Below, piece after piece: positions 17,905 through 20,955 of a DNA stretch of 20,955 nucleotides (its first letter is position 1; each line of letters starts with the position of its first letter). The DNA is from Stephanodiscus triporus. Its lineage: Eukaryota > Bacillariophyta > Thalassiosirophyceae > Thalassiosirales > Thalassiosiraceae. The notes beneath the pieces were generated by a model. That model did not search any database. It saw nothing but the letters and a program-made list of their open reading frames with translations, and was not told the DNA's origin. The position numbers and the translations under genes were made by a program. Location of the stretch: the NCBI GenBank assembly GCA_036939755.1, contig JALLAZ010000151.1:1-20955 (forward strand). The letters run 5' to 3'.

Positions 17905-18508
17905 CATCGTACCCCTCCCTCCTCGCGACGCAATCGAGCAATCCCCTCCAGAGCACGTGGTGCGCGTACATGCCAACGACGAGCACCGTCGAGGCCTGCG
18001 CCCCGAGCGTGCCCGAGTCGTAATCGTTCAGCGCGTCCATCACGTACTCGTCCGCGTACGTTCCCCTCCTCCCCATCATCGACTCGATCGACTCGTCCGC
18101 GTCGGACAGGCCGCGCACGTGGAAGAGGTAGCTCGGATCCTCCGCGTACGACGACCCGCCCGCCCTCGCCATGGCGCGCAGGGACAGGAGGTCGTCCATC
18201 TCGTTCCCGTACGAGTCGTACTGGACGGAATTCTTCCCGTACTCGTATATCCGACGGGCCGCGGGCCAGTCCCCGTTCTCGATCGACTCGGCCATGTCGC
18301 GCACGTCGTACGCGATGCGCGATATCGAGTCGACGTCGGACAGGGTCGATATTCCCACCTCGAAGTCCGTCGCGAGGACCACCAAGAACGCCGCGGGGGG
18401 GCGGGAGAGGAGGAGGAGGAGGAGGAGGGCGGGGGGGAGGAGGACGGCACGCCGGCGACCGACATGGCACGGCCTACGCCCGACGGCGGCGGTCGGGGGA
18501 TAGGCCAT
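16060..18508 (-). CDS. Tandem FEA1-domain iron-assimilation protein, GPI-anchor type
   Basis: Exons 18508-17234 and 17124-16060, joined by a 109-nt phase-0 intron (GTAAGT donor, CGTCAG acceptor), give 779 residues. Both halves resemble the FEA1 family (algal low-iron-inducible periplasmic proteins). Domain 1 begins ISTLSDVDSISRIAYD and domain 2 VRTLSKVDLDILALD. Each then has a Y.YGK stretch, a long helical part, a (F/Y).(D/E).F.ALY.G segment and a ...LA..R...F.T segment. The exon boundary falls at the start of domain 2. A signal peptide (poly-Leu core, PPA/AF near residue 40) and a hydrophobic C-terminus (NAKSVLIPSALVFISAMWSFF after SSS) predict export and GPI anchoring. Family members such as Chlamydomonas FEA1 are secreted in iron-limited cells and assist iron uptake; H43 relatives respond to high CO2. 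About 14 glycines, mostly from a 32-nt G run, interrupt domain 1. Confidence 0.82.
17871..17902. repeat. 32-nt C/G homopolymer within coding sequence
   Basis: An unbroken run of 32 C on the plus strand (G on the coding strand) encodes most of a poly-glycine stretch in FEA1 domain 1. The reading frame is intact on both sides, so the length shown is correct modulo three or lies on an in-frame allele. Confidence 0.95.
18408..18428. repeat. Trinucleotide repeat encoding the signal-peptide core
   Basis: Seven AGG units on the plus strand read as CCT/CTC on the coding strand and give the poly-Leu hydrophobic core of the FEA1 signal peptide. Confidence 0.85.
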
Positions 18509-18728
18509 TCGTCGGAAACTCTCTAGATCCGGACCCCCAGAGAGAACGAAAACACCGGCGTGGAACGAAGACGCGGACTCGACGGAGGTGTTTTTGTGGC
18601 AAGAGCAGCTAGAGAGAGAGGGAGGTTTTGTTTTTTTCGTGCAAGAGCAAGAGAAAGGTCATCCCCACGCGGAAAAAGCGCAGCAGGTTGTATCTTGTGA
18701 AATTCATATGAATTCCATAGTGCACTTT

Positions 18729-18736
18729 ACACGTGA
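18729..18736. promoter_or_regulatory. Candidate iron-responsive ACACGTG-type site
   Basis: ACACGTGA lies 221 bp upstream of the FEA1-type start codon. It matches seven of eight bases of ACACGTGC, a motif I recall from iron-responsive promoters of Phaeodactylum tricornutum. The core CACGTG is also a general bZIP/bHLH box, so the iron link is inferred from gene context. Confidence 0.35.
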
Positions 18737-18972
18737 AATCGTTCCAAGTCCAACGCAACGCTTCTTTCTCGTCTTTCCCGCAACCATTCACAGTACTTTT
18801 ACACTTCGTGGCATCATCCACAATGAAATAATATATATATCAGCGTCTCCTCTCTACTATAGAGGAGGAAAAAGTCCGAAGGAATTGCGAGGGTCCGCCC
18901 GACTCTCCATAGGCGCAGGGGCAGGGGATCTAGCCCGTAATTGAGGTGCGTCGGGGTGCGTATTCATGGGAC

Positions 18973-19000
18973 GGACGGACGGCGGGGGATCCGTTCGTCC
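18973..19000. repeat. Imperfect inverted repeat
   Basis: GGACGGACGG at 18973-18982 faces CCGTTCGTCC at 18991-19000 across an eight-base loop, with one mismatch in the stem. It lies about 465 bp upstream of the FEA1 gene; its function is unknown. Confidence 0.4.
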
Positions 19001-19196
19001 GTTGCCGATCCAATGGCGCCTTTATTCGTCGAAATACTCGTGCAATGAGGAAGTATAGTAATTGTATTCGATTTACAAATATGAGAACAATCCAAATATC
19101 TAGCTGATTATTCCAATCCGAGCACGATGCATTTGTTTTCTTCCTTCGTCTCGTTTTCTTTGACACACGGGGGCGCACGATGAGGACAAGAGTAAA

Positions 19197-19209
19197 CACA
19201 CACACACAC
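19197..19209 (+). repeat. CA dinucleotide repeat
   Basis: Six CA units plus C in intergenic DNA. Confidence 0.85.
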
Positions 19210-19324
19210 TTGACTTGTAACTATGAGAAGGACTCGAATTCTTCGTCGTGATTACGCAAAATACAATCCTACTCCGAGTGCGCTTTTGTCAATTACTATT
19301 TTTCTCGGCTGATGTTTTTGTTGA

Positions 19325-19342
19325 GGGGGGGAGGGGGGGGGG
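19325..19342 (+). repeat. G-rich run
   Basis: Seventeen G broken by a single A, in intergenic DNA; it could form a G-quadruplex if folded. Confidence 0.85.
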
Positions 19343-19883
19343 TGCGATGAAGTCATATTATATCTCATTAATTCTGACAGAACGGAATGAAGAATCATAT
19401 CCATTATTCTACCTGAGCATCCTCTCTCTCCCTCTCTCTGACTATATTGTCTTGGTGTTATTTTTGCTTTCACATGTCATCGGTGCCTCCCTTCGCTTCT
19501 TTCCTCACGAATACCGTGTTTCTTTCCGCGTTGTCCACAGTTGGGCAGGATGGGCACGTTTGCATTGACTACAAAATGGGAGTAATCCGGCGGCTCATAC
19601 CACGGAGATTTCTGCGTGTGCACATTCAAACGAGATATATTCATGTGAGGACAAGAAATTTCATTATTGCGAAGCTCTCGATACATTAATCTCTCTATGA
19701 TGATTTGGCGGTGATTGTTTGTGAAAAAATCGCCATGCAAGCTGGCGCGACATCAGATCTCAATTGAATGACAACTACTCCTGCATTGTAATGCTGCATT
19801 TTGTTTCATCTGTTAGTTGCAAGCATAATTGCAACACAATCCAATCCACTGGATGTCAGCAAATACTCCACGATTCTCCGCCA

Positions 19884-20912
19884 TTAGGTTTTAGTACGCG
19901 TAAGAGAAAGTGTGTAATCATTCAACGAAACGGCTCTGTTCCTCGCCTCGAAGTACAATTGATCTGCTTGCGGATTGAGATATCCCGCCAATCGTAATCT
20001 ACCCTCCACTCTGTCATTCCCGATCCGTTTGAATAAATATATAGCCTCCGTATCAGTGGTCACCGGCGGGGCCGTATTCTGATTGGTCAATGCGAATATC
20101 GACCTATCGAGCTCGTATCCCGACCACGCATCTACGTCCAGGGGATCCTGTCCGTGGGAAAGCACGAACGTCTTCTGGGCGGCCGGGCCCTTGAAGTACA
20201 CCAGCGTCGTCGTTAGCGGATCCGACTCCGACCCCCCCGCCGCCAGCACGGACGCGCGGTTGCTCCCTCGCACGTCTGCGTAGGCGACGCTCGCCACGAC
20301 GCTCCTGCCGGCGAAGGAATCCAATCGACTCCTCCAGTTGAACGCCCTGTCCTCGACCACTCCGAAGTTCGTGTCGACGAATCTGAGTTTCAGCCTCACC
20401 GGCTCGTTCAACCTCTTGGACTGTTCGTTCATGGTCTTCTGCGCGACGTCGATCGATCCCATCGGCCCGCCCACGAACTTCATCCCCAGCGGAGCCTTCG
20501 CCGAAACGAGAGTCTGCGCGACGTCCCACTCGCCCTCCATCCACCGCGGGAAGTAGAGATTCTCGTGGCCGGTGTTTTTCGTTCCGGCCGTTATCGTCGG
20601 ATATGTGAGTATGTCAGATTCGAACCGATTGGCGATGGAAGATGTGGATAATGACGATGACGACGGCGACGACGATGACGTAGAAGATATCGCCGCGTTT
20701 GCCACCCACGAGGTTCCCGATCCTCCAAAAACGATAATGGCCGCCGCTGATGCCGAAGTTGTTGCTGGGATGCGCCGTGCAAATTGACGACGACTAATTA
20801 ATGCGGCATTGCTTTTTTTGTGCCCGGTGTTCAATGCCACCGTTTGACGGTTGAAGATTGTCAGCAGGCCGAGAAAAATCCAGAGATTGGCGCTGCGAAA
20901 TGACCCAGCCAT
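19884..20912 (-). CDS. Thylakoid-lumen protein, DUF6816-like
   Basis: Single-exon frame of 342 residues from ATG 20912. The presequence is tripartite. First comes an ER signal (NLWIFLGLLTIF, TVA/LN near 26). A basic transit stretch follows, then a twin-arginine lumen signal: RRQFARR at 41-47, a hydrophobic ASAAAIIVFGG, and a lumenal-type cleavage site ANA/A near 73. A Ser-rich linker (about 76-93) leads into the mature domain. That domain begins with FPRWMEGEWDV (121-131) and continues with GPMGSIDV, VRLKLRFVDTNFGVVEDRAFN, LVYFKGPAAQKTFVLSH and EAIYLFKRIGNDRVEGRLRLAGYLNPQ, suggesting a lipocalin-like beta barrel. It resembles a plant, algal and cyanobacterial family of unknown function that I recall as DUF6816; that name is less certain than the lumen targeting. 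Same strand as the FEA1 gene but 1375 bp away, so separately expressed. Confidence 0.78.
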   Translation of the reverse strand: MAGSFRSANLWIFLGLLTIFNRQTVALNTGHKKSNAALISRRQFARRIPATTSASAAAIIVFGGSGTSWVANAAISSTSSSSPSSSSLSTSSIANRFESDILTYPTITAGTKNTGHENLYFPRWMEGEWDVAQTLVSAKAPLGMKFVGGPMGSIDVAQKTMNEQSKRLNEPVRLKLRFVDTNFGVVEDRAFNWRSRLDSFAGRSVVASVAYADVRGSNRASVLAAGGSESDPLTTTLVYFKGPAAQKTFVLSHGQDPLDVDAWSGYELDRSIFALTNQNTAPPVTTDTEAIYLFKRIGNDRVEGRLRLAGYLNPQADQLYFEARNRAVSLNDYTLSLTRTKT

Positions 20913-20955
20913 TATTTATCATCTGCTGTCGGGCATAAAGTGAGGCACTCTACTT

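Larger units (their letters stand above)
18509..19883. other. Long intergenic region upstream of the FEA1 gene
   Basis: No gene is supported in these 1375 bp between the FEA1 start and the stop of the lumen-protein gene. Open frames here are low-complexity and on inconsistent strands. Contents: an ACACGTGA site at 18729-18736; a TA-rich run near 18829-18841; a hairpin at 18847-18867 with seven-base arms (CTCCTCT and AGAGGAG); an imperfect inverted repeat of GGACGGACGG type at 18973-19000; a CA repeat at 19197-19209; a G-rich run at 19325-19342; and a CT-rich run at 19421-19439. It should hold the FEA1 promoter on the left and the 3' UTR of the lumen-protein gene on the right. Confidence 0.5.

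Noticed and set aside
17169..18470. Second long minus-strand frame (433 codons) overlapping FEA1 exon 1
   Set aside because: Arg/Gly/Pro-rich out-of-frame translation. The other frame carries a signal peptide, family similarity and correct splice joining.

Overview
The window reads as nuclear DNA of a photosynthetic stramenopile, most likely a diatom. The evidence is: (i) short GT-AG introns of about 90-165 nt; (ii) several N-termini with an ER-type signal peptide followed by an aromatic or Leu residue at the predicted cleavage site (VGA/FAIP, SRA/FHS, AAA/W), the usual start of a complex-plastid targeting signal; (iii) one tripartite presequence with a twin-arginine thylakoid signal; (iv) a tandem FEA1-type iron-assimilation protein. 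No rRNA, complete tRNA, CRISPR array or intact transposon was seen. All family names come from reading motifs by eye; no search was run.

Layout, left to right. 1-1673 is gene-poor and decayed: degenerate short repeats, a possible broken reading frame, and a recognisable bicupin (DUF861-type) pseudogene. From 1904 onward the genes almost strictly alternate strands: DUF2237 protein (-, one intron), DUF1826 protein (+), CXC/Tesmin-type DNA-binding protein with a C-terminal F-box (-, two introns), plastid-type RRM protein (+, one intron), UBL5/Hub1 (-, one intron), class I SAM methyltransferase (+), plastid FAD amine-oxidase/carotenoid-desaturase-like enzyme (-), coiled-coil protein (+), double-FEA1-domain GPI-type surface protein (-, one intron), and a thylakoid-lumen protein (DUF6816-like, -).

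The alternation makes four head-to-head pairs that share upstream regions (about 146, 1302, 249 and 118-190 bp) and several convergent pairs, one with only 44 bp between stop codons. There is no operon-like pathway. Themes that recur are plastid targeting (DUF2237, RRM, FAD enzyme, lumen protein), gene regulation and RNA processing (CXC, UBL5) and iron acquisition at the cell surface (FEA1).

The most interesting points are the UBL5 gene, whose essential C-terminal Tyr-Tyr is encoded only by a 13-nt last exon; the CXC plus F-box architecture, with TTTGAA (CHR-like) and E2F-like sites clustered in its own upstream region; and the FEA1 gene, with duplicated domains, a 32-nt homopolymer in frame, a microsatellite-encoded signal peptide and an ACACGTG-type upstream motif.
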